A stretch of 64,000 bases of DNA from Globomyces pollinis-pini. Lineage: Eukaryota > Chytridiomycota > Chytridiomycetes > Rhizophydiales > Globomycetaceae. The notes under the pieces are model-generated. The model did not search any database. It saw nothing but the letters and a program-made list of their open reading frames with translations, and was not told the DNA's origin. How positions within the stretch are numbered: the first letter of the stretch is position 1; each line of letters begins with the position of its first letter. The stretch lies in assembly GCA_025399215.1 (NCBI GenBank), contig MU621114.1, positions 46,999 through 110,998 on the forward strand, in the 5' to 3' direction. Below, in pieces: positions 54,801-64,000 of the stretch. The position numbers and the translations under genes are program-made.

Positions 54801-57800
54801 CCAAGTCGATCTCTTGTGGATGCAAATGGAGACACAAAAAGATCTGCCATTAAGCAAGTAGCTTCTGGTAGATTTGGTGTCACGTCATTTTATCTTTCTG
54901 ATGCCGATGAACTGCAGATTAAGTTAGCACAAGGAGCTAAACCTGGTGAAGGTGGTGAATTACCTGGTTATAAAGTTAGTGAAGGTATTGCTGCCACTCG
55001 TAAATCTACACCTGGAGTTGGACTGATTTCACCTCCACCCCATCATGATATTTATTCCATTGAAGATCTTAAACAATTGATTTATGACTTGAAATGTGCT
55101 AACACTGCGGCTCGAATTTCTGTGAAACTTGTATCTGAAGTTGGTGTAGGTATTATTGCGTCAGGCGTTGCAAAGGCTAAAGCAGATCATATTCTTATTT
55201 CTGGACATGATGGTGGAACCGGTGCAAGTAGATGGACTGGTATCAAATATGCTGGTCTCCCATGGGAACTTGGACTAGCTGAAACTCATCAAACCTTAGT
55301 TTTGAACGACTTACGTGGCCGAGTTGCTTTACAAACTGATGGACAAATCAAAACTGGACGTGACGTCGCTATAGCTTGTCTATTAGGTGCAGAAGAATGG
55401 GGATTCGCAACAACTCCGTTGATTGTTATGGGATGTACTATGATGCGTAAATGTCATCTAAATACTTGTCCTGTTGGTATTGCCACCCAAGATCCAGAAC
55501 TTCGAAAGAAATTCATTGGTACTCCTGAGCATGTTGTAAACTTTTTCCATTATGTTGCTGAAGAATGTCGTACCATCATGGCACAATTAGGTATTCGAAC
55601 TATCAACGAAATGGTTGGTCGAACTGACTTCCTTCATGTCAATGACGCTTTACGCACACCAAAAACCGCAAACTTGGACTTATCTCCTATTTTGAAACCT
55701 GCATTTACTATGCGTCCAGGAGTAGCAACTCACAAAGTGCTGGAACAGAATCATAGGATGTCTGTTCGTCTTGACAATACCCTTATAAAAGAAGCAGAAG
55801 CATCCCTTACACAAAGAAAGCGAACCATCATCAGGGCTCGAGTTACCAACACTGATCGAACAGTCGGAACTACTTTGTCATATCATGTGTCCAAAAATTT
55901 CGGAGAGCAAGGATTACCACACGATACTATTCACTGTGAACTAAATGGATCTGCAGGTCAGTCGTTGGGTGCATTTTTAGCCCCAGGTATTTTGATCGAA
56001 TTGGAAGGTGATTGTAATGATTACGTTGGAAAAGGGTTATCTGGTGGAACTATAGTGGTTTACCCACCAAAGAACTCCAAGTTCATTGCTGAAACGAACA
56101 TTATTGTAGGAAACGTATGTATGTATGGTGCTACGTCTGGAAAAGCTTTCATTCGTGGTATTGCTGCAGAACGATTCTGTGTACGTAATTCAGGTGCTAC
56201 TGCTGTAGTAGAAGGATGTGGAGATCACGGTTGTGAATATATGACTGGTGGTAGAACAATTATTTTGGGAACTACAGGTCGTAACTTTGCAGCTGGAATG
56301 AGTGGAGGTATTGCATACGTATTAGATCTCAACTCTGAATTTCCACCAAAGTGCAATACTGAAATGGTTGATTTAGAAACTGTTAATGATCCTGAAGAAA
56401 TCGCTTGGTTACTCACTACAATCGATGAGCATCGATTTTATACCAGTTCGTCTATTGCCGATCGATGTCTGAAAAATTGGTCCAGAATGCTCACTAAGTT
56501 TGTCAAAGTTATGCCTAGAGATTATAAAGAAGCTCTTCTTTCAAAGAAAAAACAACTACCCAACTCGAATAAGACTGTCACTGTAATTAAACCATCGGAA
56601 CCTGTATTGCTCGATATTGAAGATGGTGCGTTAGACCAGGCACTAGCAATCAAGCAGAATGAAAAAATTGATAAACTTCGAGGATTTGTGAAGTACAAGA
56701 GACAAGGTGATTCATATAGAAACAAGAAGTCCCGTATTCGTGATTGGAAAGAAGTCAACCATAGATTAACTCCAAAAGAACTAAAGGTTCAAGCTGCTCG
56801 TTGTATGGGTAAATTTTCTTTGTCATTTAATATTAGACTGTGGGGTTCCTTTCTGTCAATCCGACTCTGGTTGTCCTATTGGAAATATTATTCCAAAATG
56901 GAACGACTTAGTCTTCAAGAATCAATGGAAAGATGCTCTCGACCGTTTGCTGATGACAAATAATTTCCCTGAGTTTACAGGTAGAGTCTGTCCAGCTCCT
57001 TGTGAAGGGGCTTGTGTCCTTGGGATTAATGAACTTCCTGTCTCTATCAAAAGTATCGAGTGTGCAATTATTGACCGCGGCTTTGAAGAAGGTTGGATTG
57101 TACCACATGTTCCAACGAAGCGTACTGGAAGAACTATTGCAATTATTGGATCTGGTCCTGCTGGATTAGCAGCTGCGGATCAGTTGAACAAAGCTGGACA
57201 TACGGTTACTGTATATGATAGAAATGATCGTCATGGTGGATTGTTGATGTACGGTATCCCTAACATGAAATTGGACAAGAATGTTGTCCAAAGAAGAATC
57301 GATTTGATGGCTGCAGAAGGTGTAGAGTTTGTGTCTAATGCTCACGTTGGAGTTAATATTGACGTTGTTCAACTCAAAGAAGAGAATGATATTTTATTAT
57401 TGGCTACTGGAGCAACTTGGCCTCGTGATTTACCAATTCCTAACCGAGACTTGAATGGTATTCATTTCGCCATGGAGTTCCTTCAAAAGAACACCAAATC
57501 TCTTTTAGATTCAGACTTAATAGATGGTCAGTATTTAACTGCGAAAGGAAGGAAAGTACTTGTTATTGGAGCTGGGGATACCGCAACTGATTGTATCGGA
57601 ACTTCTGTTCGACATGGTAATTTAAAGAAATTCTTATTGTAGGTGCTGCAAGTGTCATTAATTTCGAACTTCTTCCTGAACCACCAAAGACCCGAGCCAA
57701 CGATAATCCTTGGCCACAATTCCCTAGAGTTTTCAAGTACGACTATGGTCATGCCGAATCTACCACTGTATATGGATCTGACCCACGTCATTATGAAATC

Positions 57801-58268
57801 CTAACTAAAGAGTTTGTTTCTGATGGAAACGGAAATGTAAAAGGTGTGAATACTGTGAAAGTTGAATGGAAGAAAAATGCTCAAGGTGGATGGACGATGG
57901 ATCAATTGGCTGGATCTGAGCAATTCTATGAGTGTGATTTGGTCCTTTTGGCGATGGGTTTCTTGGGACCTGAAAAAGAACTTATCAACAAATTGGAGCT
58001 GAAGCAGGACATGCGTTCCAACATTGAAACTCCGAAAGGATCATACGCAACTACTGTTGCTGGTGTTTATGCTGCTGGTGATTGCCGCCGTGGTCAATCT
58101 TTAATTGTGTGGGGTATCAATGAAGGTCGTCAAGCAGCGCGTGAAATTGATATCTTCTTGGAAGGCAATACCAGATTACCAGTCTGTGGTGGAATTGAAC
58201 AAAGACAAATTGAAACATTGAAAGTCGTTCGAAAACCTGCCCAGGCTCTTTATTCAAGTGCACGTTAG
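51858..58268 (+). CDS. GLT1: glutamate synthase (GOGAT), single-chain NAD(P)H type
   Basis: 2,089 residues. Converts 2-oxoglutarate + glutamine to two glutamates, completing ammonium assimilation. Order: short propeptide; glutaminase domain beginning at the nucleophile Cys of [21 protein letters not shown]; central and FMN domains ([28 protein letters not shown]); 3Fe-4S region CxxRxCHxNxCPVG; GXGXG domain ([20 protein letters not shown]); then the beta-subunit part fused in one chain with Fe-S cysteines ([13 protein letters not shown]), FAD site [20 protein letters not shown] and NAD(P) site [15 protein letters not shown]. Introns: 52091-52120, 52717-52746 (30 nt, stop-free), 53475-53501, 56809-56836 and 57617-57642. 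Confidence 0.97.
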
Positions 58269-58337
58269 CGTTATTAATAAAACATACATTCAAAAGATAT
58301 AGTTATAGTGAACAAAATAATTTTATTTTGAATGTAT

Positions 58338-59922
58338 CTAGAGTCCATTCACAATGTCAATTCCATTCATCCATCTGTTGATAAATTCAAGAGAATGTTC
58401 AGGCTAATTTAATTAGTCATTCAATAATTTACTTGATCTAATGGAACAAAATGGCTTGATTCATAAACCCTTAAAAATCCAAGATTCCCGTAAGATCGAT
58501 ATTCTCCAGCTGGTTTACCAGTAGCAGCAGAAATCCATTTTCGATCAAGTTCTTTGTTGAAACCTTCTTTGCCAGTCCAGTCCAAAGCCAAAGTCCAAGC
58601 TTTATTTCCAATCCAATTGCAAATCCAATCAGCATCACCAGCATAAATAAGGACTTTCACACCATCTTCCAAAAGTGGTGCAATTGCATGTACTAATGGT
58701 CGTGCTTCATCTCCCTGAGTAGCGAAATCAACTCCGACAGGATCACTACAGTGAATATGAGTTTTCTCGACTCCTAAAGCGGATTTGACCTCTTTCTTTG
58801 CTAACCAAGCTTCTAAATCGGCAGACATATCCGTAAATTTTGTGCTGTTTGGTTCCAAACGAATGTCATAAGAATTTAGAAAAGTCTTTGAGAAAGCAGT
58901 TTCCATTGCATCGGAACAAAACTCACTAGCGGGCCTAAAAGTAGTTTAAAAACAACAATACTACTTACACACAGGTATAATTTGATTGAAAATGGTAACA
59001 TGCATCAATCAAAGTCTTACAAAATGGATATGCCTTACGCATCTTTTTAATGTCATGTTTTTTTAAAATAGGACCATATTTAGTGTCTTCAGCCATATCA
59101 GCATAATGTCCATATTGAATCAAAGGATCAGTCATTCCATTTCCAATTGCCAAAGATTTTAAGTTGATTAAGCCATTATCATTGTTTTCTTTTAATTCTT
59201 TATGATTCCCATTTTGTATGGCACGTCCAATTGCAGGAATATAGTGTCCTAAGAATAAGTGAGTGTTGACGAACCGGCATAAGATTCACCAGTAACATGG
59301 AAATCAAGTTTAGAATATTTTGGGAAAGCGTGAAAGAAGACTCTAAGAAATGCATAAACATCATCTGCTGCCTGGTCAGTTGTGAATACTTTCTTCTTGT
59401 CAGAGTAACTAAAACCAACACCAACGGGCTAATTGAGTAAGTGAAGGGCCTTAAATTTTACTTGGTCAAGGAAGAACGTATTAGCATTGGAGTTCCAAGA
59501 ATGAGGATTGATGGTAGTTGAGTCAGCACCTTTATCCACTCTACATGGACCTAACTCCATCAGCAACCCAGTGAACGAAGAGCAACCTGGACCACCATTC
59601 AACCACAAGACAACAGGGTCTGTTTCTGGTTTTGAACGAGATTCAAAGAACCAAAAATAGAAATGTCTGTCATCATCCTTGAAATCTAAATATCCAGAGT
59701 ACTAAAATAAATTTAACATCAACATACCTGCTGTACATTTGGATCACAAAGCTTCACATCCGACTTAATTCTGAGTGAATAATTAGGAAAGTCAGGGTTG
59801 GAGTAAACTTGAAAATCAGATGATATCTGAGGTTGAATTCGTGATGAATCCTGAATATTTAAAATCGGAATTGTAGAGCAGATTATCCTCCCCAATGCAA
59901 CCAGTCCAATAATCAATTTCAT
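58338..59922 (-). CDS. serine carboxypeptidase (S10, CPY-like)
   Basis: Secretory/vacuolar carboxypeptidase. Signal peptide [16 protein letters not shown]; the substrate-binding [10 protein letters not shown] block; [10 protein letters not shown]; catalytic Ser in [19 protein letters not shown]; catalytic Asp in [13 protein letters not shown]; catalytic His in [20 protein letters not shown]. The last exon (PEHSLEF...DIVNGL) follows intron 58404-58432 (29 nt). Further short introns lie near 59703-59728, 59430-59460, 59250 and 58936-58970; not all boundaries were fixed. All triad residues are present, so an active enzyme is expected, possibly supplying amino acids from peptides. Confidence 0.93.
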
Positions 59923-60232
59923 TTTAATTGAATAATTTAATTCAACCCATTTTTCTTCCTATAGACAAAATAGCAGCTAGTGGCACCGTCTGGTGATTCC
60001 ATTTAGTTACAAAACGGAACAATATACAAGAGTTCATCACAATAATTTCACTACGTTTAAATTAGAAAATGATTGCAGTCAAGGTAAAGTTATCCAAATT
60101 TGTTTGACAGAGACAAATCCTGTTCTTGCATTGGTCCATGCTATTCCTAATACGCTGAATTGTTCAGATTGATTACGTTTTTATGTCAACAATATCAATG
60201 TTCTCGGTTTTCGGTTTTCACTTCATTTTTTT

Positions 60233-61702
60233 ATGTTTTTTGTTAGACTCAAATGGACTCTAAAAATCCAAAGTTATTCGAAAGGATTCAAACTGCGCCA
60301 AATTTCATCTTTGGAATTGAAGAAAATGTGGGATAACCCAGAAGAAAAATCCAAAGTATCAAGAAGTTTGATAAACGAATATTTTAAATCCCAGTTGAAT
60401 CTTCCCTTACCAACCGATATTATACCCCCACCTCTATCATATTCACTGAAAGAGGAACTTCAAGATTGGCTAAAAAGGATTGAAAGTTTCGCAAACGGGC
60501 ATATTCAGTCTTTAGAATTCCAATACAATAAACTGGAATGGCATGTATATATTCTTACGAATCTCTATAACTTAAACTCGAATGATTGCTTGTCTATTCT
60601 ACAAAAGATGGAAAGCTCCGATATTAAACCAGATTTAAGTATATTGGAGCTGATGATTCAATCTATCCTGGTGAAAGATGGAATCCCCAAATGCATGGAG
60701 TTCATTGAATCTTCATATCATTTGCACTATCAGCATTTAACCATGAACATTTTGGTGATGTTGTCACAAGCAGCAATCAGGCTGGGAGATATAGACTTAC
60801 ACAATCGATTCTTCACAATACTGCGCAAAAATTGGTGGCCAATTTCAAGAAATGCTTATACATACCTATTTGCAGCGCATATAGATTTGCTGATTGCTAT
60901 TGAGCACATTGGAGTGCCAAAGTCTTCATCAGACATATTATCAAAGACTACTCCGAAGAACATCTTTCAATCATTGAAATGGAGTTTAAAGCACCAATCA
61001 ATGCTAAGAATGCGGATGGATGCCGAGCAGTACCATATTATCATAATGGGATTGGCACAAGGTGGGTTTTTGGAAAAAGCATTAGAATATTATTATTGGT
61101 ACATTGCCTACAATAGGAAACCAACTTCCGCAATGCTAGATGTGATGATGTGTAATATATGCCAACTGAAACCTGGATATCTAATCAACAGCGTTGTCTT
61201 TGGTCAGCCAACAAATGCCACAACGGTACAACAATATCTATTTCAACAGTACCAAAAATACGATCTTACACCATCTATAACAGCATTCGCATCAATGCTT
61301 CTGTTTTTAAACAAGACTGACAAGAAAGCATTTAAGCTGATATTCGAAATGTCTCAAAAAGAACCGTCTCAGACATTAAAAAAATTTTGTAATGATATTT
61401 ACGAAGCACTGGATGCTGGAAATACTCTTCCCAAAAATACTCTTTACATACTTAGGAAAGATAGAATATGGAGTCTAAAGTCCACCGCACCAAGCCCCTT
61501 TCATGATTCTGTCTTGTGGTCTATACCAGAAAGTATACAAACTCTCTCTTCTGCTTCAATTTACTCAAAGAACAATTGTTTATCAAAAGAGAACATTGAT
61601 TTGAAGAAGTCTATAATTGATGTTGGGCAGTTACGTAGAATAAGAGGTGCCAAAAAACCTACGTCTTTACGAAAAATACAATACTATATGAAAAGCTCCT
61701 GA
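60233..61702 (+). CDS. PPR-like helical-repeat protein, probably mitochondrial
   Basis: 489 residues, a single exon, which is unusual here. The N-terminus is basic without acids (MFFVRLKWTLKIQSYSKGFK), fitting a mitochondrial presequence. The body is alpha-helical with repeat-like segments, e.g. YILTNLYNLNSNDCLSILQK followed by MESSDIKPDLSILELMIQSI, and QYHIIIMGLAQGGFLEKALEYYYWYI, the last two resembling pentatricopeptide repeats (xxKPDxxxxxxxI, GxxEKALEYY). Likely an organelle RNA-binding factor; the exact orthologue is not recognisable. The C-terminus is Lys-rich. Confidence 0.6.
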   Translation: MFFVRLKWTLKIQSYSKGFKLRQISSLELKKMWDNPEEKSKVSRSLINEYFKSQLNLPLPTDIIPPPLSYSLKEELQDWLKRIESFANGHIQSLEFQYNKLEWHVYILTNLYNLNSNDCLSILQKMESSDIKPDLSILELMIQSILVKDGIPKCMEFIESSYHLHYQHLTMNILVMLSQAAIRLGDIDLHNRFFTILRKNWWPISRNAYTYLFAAHIDLLIAIEHIGVPKSSSDILSKTTPKNIFQSLKWSLKHQSMLRMRMDAEQYHIIIMGLAQGGFLEKALEYYYWYIAYNRKPTSAMLDVMMCNICQLKPGYLINSVVFGQPTNATTVQQYLFQQYQKYDLTPSITAFASMLLFLNKTDKKAFKLIFEMSQKEPSQTLKKFCNDIYEALDAGNTLPKNTLYILRKDRIWSLKSTAPSPFHDSVLWSIPESIQTLSSASIYSKNNCLSKENIDLKKSIIDVGQLRRIRGAKKPTSLRKIQYYMKSS

Positions 61703-61794
61703 AATTAATACATTCTAATCATTATTTCAATACTCTTTCCTTTCTATAAACAATATTAAAATTTACAAGAACGATATACAAGCAAATTATTTAT

Positions 61795-63315
61795 TCAAGC
61801 GACCATATCAATGAATTTACCCCATGTAGTAGTTGGTCCTTTATCATTTTCGAATTCCTTGTCGTGACTATCAACATGACCAGTGACCAGATCCACTTCC
61901 ATAGGAGATTTTACACTTGCTCCAAACATTGAAATCCCACAAATGTAGAGAGCGACAACTGGTAACAGATATATGTAATTTGCAACGAATCCGGTAGTAC
62001 CACCCAAGATAAATGGGGCTCCAAGGAAATAGTCAGTAATACCAGCGAAAATGAGGACAAATAATAGCAATGCAATAACAATATAGTCTGCAATTACACC
62101 AACTGGTGATACATAAGGAAGATCTTCTACTTTTTTCCCTTGTGCAATGTACGCTCTTCTGAAATATACGTGACAAATGCAGATGAATAACCATGCGACA
62201 CCAATTAGGTTTCCTAGCAGATTCACCATCCAAATAAAGATCTCTTCCGCACCAAATACAACAGTAAGTAGAGTCAATAAACCAAAGGAAGCTGTAATTA
62301 ACAATTGCAAGACTGGGACTCCGTTTGCACTAGTTTTGGATAGCATCTTAGGACCATATCCTTTTTTGCACAAGGCCATCATGGTTCGGGAAGAAGCGTA
62401 TAATGCAGAGTTTCCAGCAGAAAAAACAGCGACGAATGAAATAAAGTTGATGAAATGATCTGCTCCTGGAATGCTAGCCTTGACCATAACAGCAATAAAT
62501 GGGGATATTGAAACCTTTGCACCCTTTTCTACATTATCCAGATAGTTGTATGGGATAGCTAAACCCATTAAAAAGATTGTCAACACGTAGAATAGACTAA
62601 CTCGTATAAAAGTACCCTTGATTGCCTGTGGGATGCTTTTCCGTGGATTTGCTGCTTCACCAGCAGTAATGCCAACGAGCTCTGTACCACCAAAAGCGAA
62701 AACGGCACTTGGCAACTTTGATAAGAGTTTCCAAAAACCTGCTCCAGCAAACACGCCATCTCTAACATTGTAATTAGCGAAACCAAGATTTTGTCCAAAA
62801 ATCACAAACAGTGCCACGAAAATGAAGATAACGATTGCAAACACTTTGATGAACGAGAGCCAATATTCGACTTCTCCAAATCCAGCCACGGTAAACAGAT
62901 TTGTTGCCAAAAGAATGATCAGAATACCCATATAGAACCAAACTGGATGTACATTTGGTAACCAATAGTTCAAGAACACACCACACGCTTGAAGTTCAAC
63001 GGGAAAAACAACAGCCCAAATAAACCAATACACCCAGGCAGAAGTAAATCCAAAAGCTTCACTATGAAAACGAGCAGCATATTCATTAAATGAACCAGTC
63101 ACAGGAATCATCGTGGCCATCTCCCCAAGCGACATACACACGCAAAATACCATCATACCGGCAATCACAAAATTGAGTAGAGTTCCCAAAGGCCCAACAG
63201 CACCAAGCACCAGTCCACTCCCAATAAAAAGCCCTGTTCCAATGGTACCACCGATGGCAATCATCTGGATATGCCTGCTTTGCAATTGACGTTTAGTTCC
63301 TTCTTCTGAATGCAT
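61795..63315 (-). CDS. amino-acid permease, YAT family, copy 3
   Basis: 506 residues, intronless. SRHIQMIAIGGTIGTGLFIG, SLGEMATMIPVTGSFNEYAA, FAFGGTELVGITAGEAANPR and GNSALYASSRTMMA, with about 12 hydrophobic segments and a short N-terminal tail (MHSEEGTKRQLQ). Same family as the copies at 34798 and 48357; sequence around GLVLGAVGPLGTLLNFVIAG and the C-terminus (VDSHDKEFENDKGPTTTWGK) differ. It converges on the PPR-like gene, stops about 90 bases apart. Confidence 0.95.
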   Translation of the reverse strand: MHSEEGTKRQLQSRHIQMIAIGGTIGTGLFIGSGLVLGAVGPLGTLLNFVIAGMMVFCVCMSLGEMATMIPVTGSFNEYAARFHSEAFGFTSAWVYWFIWAVVFPVELQACGVFLNYWLPNVHPVWFYMGILIILLATNLFTVAGFGEVEYWLSFIKVFAIVIFIFVALFVIFGQNLGFANYNVRDGVFAGAGFWKLLSKLPSAVFAFGGTELVGITAGEAANPRKSIPQAIKGTFIRVSLFYVLTIFLMGLAIPYNYLDNVEKGAKVSISPFIAVMVKASIPGADHFINFISFVAVFSAGNSALYASSRTMMALCKKGYGPKMLSKTSANGVPVLQLLITASFGLLTLLTVVFGAEEIFIWMVNLLGNLIGVAWLFICICHVYFRRAYIAQGKKVEDLPYVSPVGVIADYIVIALLLFVLIFAGITDYFLGAPFILGGTTGFVANYIYLLPVVALYICGISMFGASVKSPMEVDLVTGHVDSHDKEFENDKGPTTTWGKFIDMVA

Positions 63316-64000
63316 CTCTTTAAGACAAGCTAATTTTTTCCTTCAACCTTTACCAATTTATACCACTCTATGGGTTTTTTTTTAGTCAAAAGGATACGCC
63401 ACATCATTACGTGACTTTTTTTTTTGGAATGAGTGTCATGGGAGATACTGTAACACAATGAGGCAATAAGAAAGTTTCAATACCGAGTAAATTGATGGTA
63501 TAGGAGTTACTGTATAAAATAAAAATATCATTAGCCTAGCATGAAAGAGATAGTAAAGTTTCGCTTGGTAAGTTTTACATGTATCGATTTGATCTGATTG
63601 TTTCCCAATTTAGGCCAAACATTGGCGTTTGATAAATTAGATTGATCAATCAGTTTCCAAGACGGGTTTACAATTAAATCATGTGCATGGTCATCCTTCT
63701 GTTAAATGAGATTCAGGCTGGGATAATTCGTTTAGCCTTCCAATGAATTAGTTGATAATTATATTTTAACAGATGCGATTTCTATGAGTATATGCTTAGA
63801 AGAAATCATAGGATAGGTGTGTTTAGTTCACATCTTAAGTATCATACGTTACTCAATGCTGGAAGATAAAAAGTTACAAGCAGTGGAATACAAAATTGGA
63901 ACTTAATCTCAAAAAATAGTTTATTGAGAACAACCTTCGAAATGATAAATATCAGGAGATGATTAGAGAAACACACCAGATTTGATGTGACTAGATGTAG
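63316..64000. other. right-edge region, mostly unassigned
   Basis: About 685 bases. T-runs near 63376 and 63418 in the permease promoter. A protein-like open stretch on the minus strand (63531-63698) is listed separately. Nothing else recognised. Confidence 0.4.
63531..63698 (-). CDS. possible 3' exon of a gene entering from the right
   Basis: Open frame on the minus strand after a candidate CAG acceptor at 63699-63701: DDHAHDLIVNPSWKLIDQSN then LSNANVWPKLGNNQIKSIHV, ending in TAA at 63531-63533. Balanced composition suggests coding, but upstream exons could not be joined, and a chance ORF is possible. Confidence 0.25.
   Translation of the reverse strand, partial: KDDHAHDLIVNPSWKLIDQSNLSNANVWPKLGNNQIKSIHVKLTKRNFTISFMLG

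Overview
The window is AT-rich nuclear DNA of a fungus with extremely short spliceosomal introns. The fungal assignment rests on three YAT-type amino-acid permeases, a single-chain NADPH-type glutamate synthase, a fused trehalose-phosphate synthase/phosphatase-type subunit and a Zn2Cys6-like regulator. Genes common in animals and zoosporic protists but patchy in Dikarya are also present: a tubby-like protein, PI31, a FAM135-type lipase and a C2orf76/UPF0538 protein. Together with the tiny introns this points to an early-diverging, possibly zoosporic (chytrid-like) fungus; that placement is inference. I saw no rRNA, tRNA, transposon or CRISPR array.

Layout. 0-5 kb: PI31 (cut by the left edge), a small acidic ORF, and a tubby protein with an Sld2-like N-terminus. 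4-8 kb: an unrecognised protein divergent from an OTU-like/UIM protein, then a Sel1-repeat protein. 8-17.6 kb, all minus: a secreted Cys-rich protein, a J-protein, TRM6, a TPS/TPP-family subunit and two tandem CaMK-like kinases. 18-24 kb: a Zn-cluster protein, a FAM135-type lipase and S-formylglutathione hydrolase. 23.5-33.3 kb: striatin, Ypt1/Rab1, two small paralogous proteins flanking succinyl-CoA ligase alpha, UPF0538 and cullin-3. 33.3-34.8 kb: gene-free DNA with a decayed duplication. 34.8-51.5 kb: permease 1, a membrane microprotein divergent from exportin-1, an LCCL membrane protein, two tandem P450s, permease 2, and an F-box/ankyrin protein. 51.8-64 kb: glutamate synthase, a serine carboxypeptidase, a PPR-like protein and permease 3.

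Gene density is very high and many neighbours are tens of bases apart. Nitrogen functions recur: three amino-acid permeases, glutamate synthase and a carboxypeptidase. Exon models were built by hand by requiring GT-AG splicing that restores conserved protein sequence. For all genes with fully listed exons the total coding length was checked to be a multiple of three; this was not done for exportin-1, the P450s or the carboxypeptidase.

The most unusual signal is the intron system. Most introns are 23-36 nt, with donor GTA/GTT, an internal CTAAT/TTAAC-like box and a terminal TAG, AAG or CAG. On top of that there are: a block of four introns joined end to end with no exon between them (UPF0538), two further two-unit blocks (striatin, exportin-1), an apparent 15-nt intron needed to join a mitochondrial presequence (succinyl-CoA ligase), a 13-nt microexon between two 28-nt introns (TRM6), a probable GC-AG intron (tubby), and at least eight introns that are a multiple of three with no in-frame stop and so look like coding sequence.
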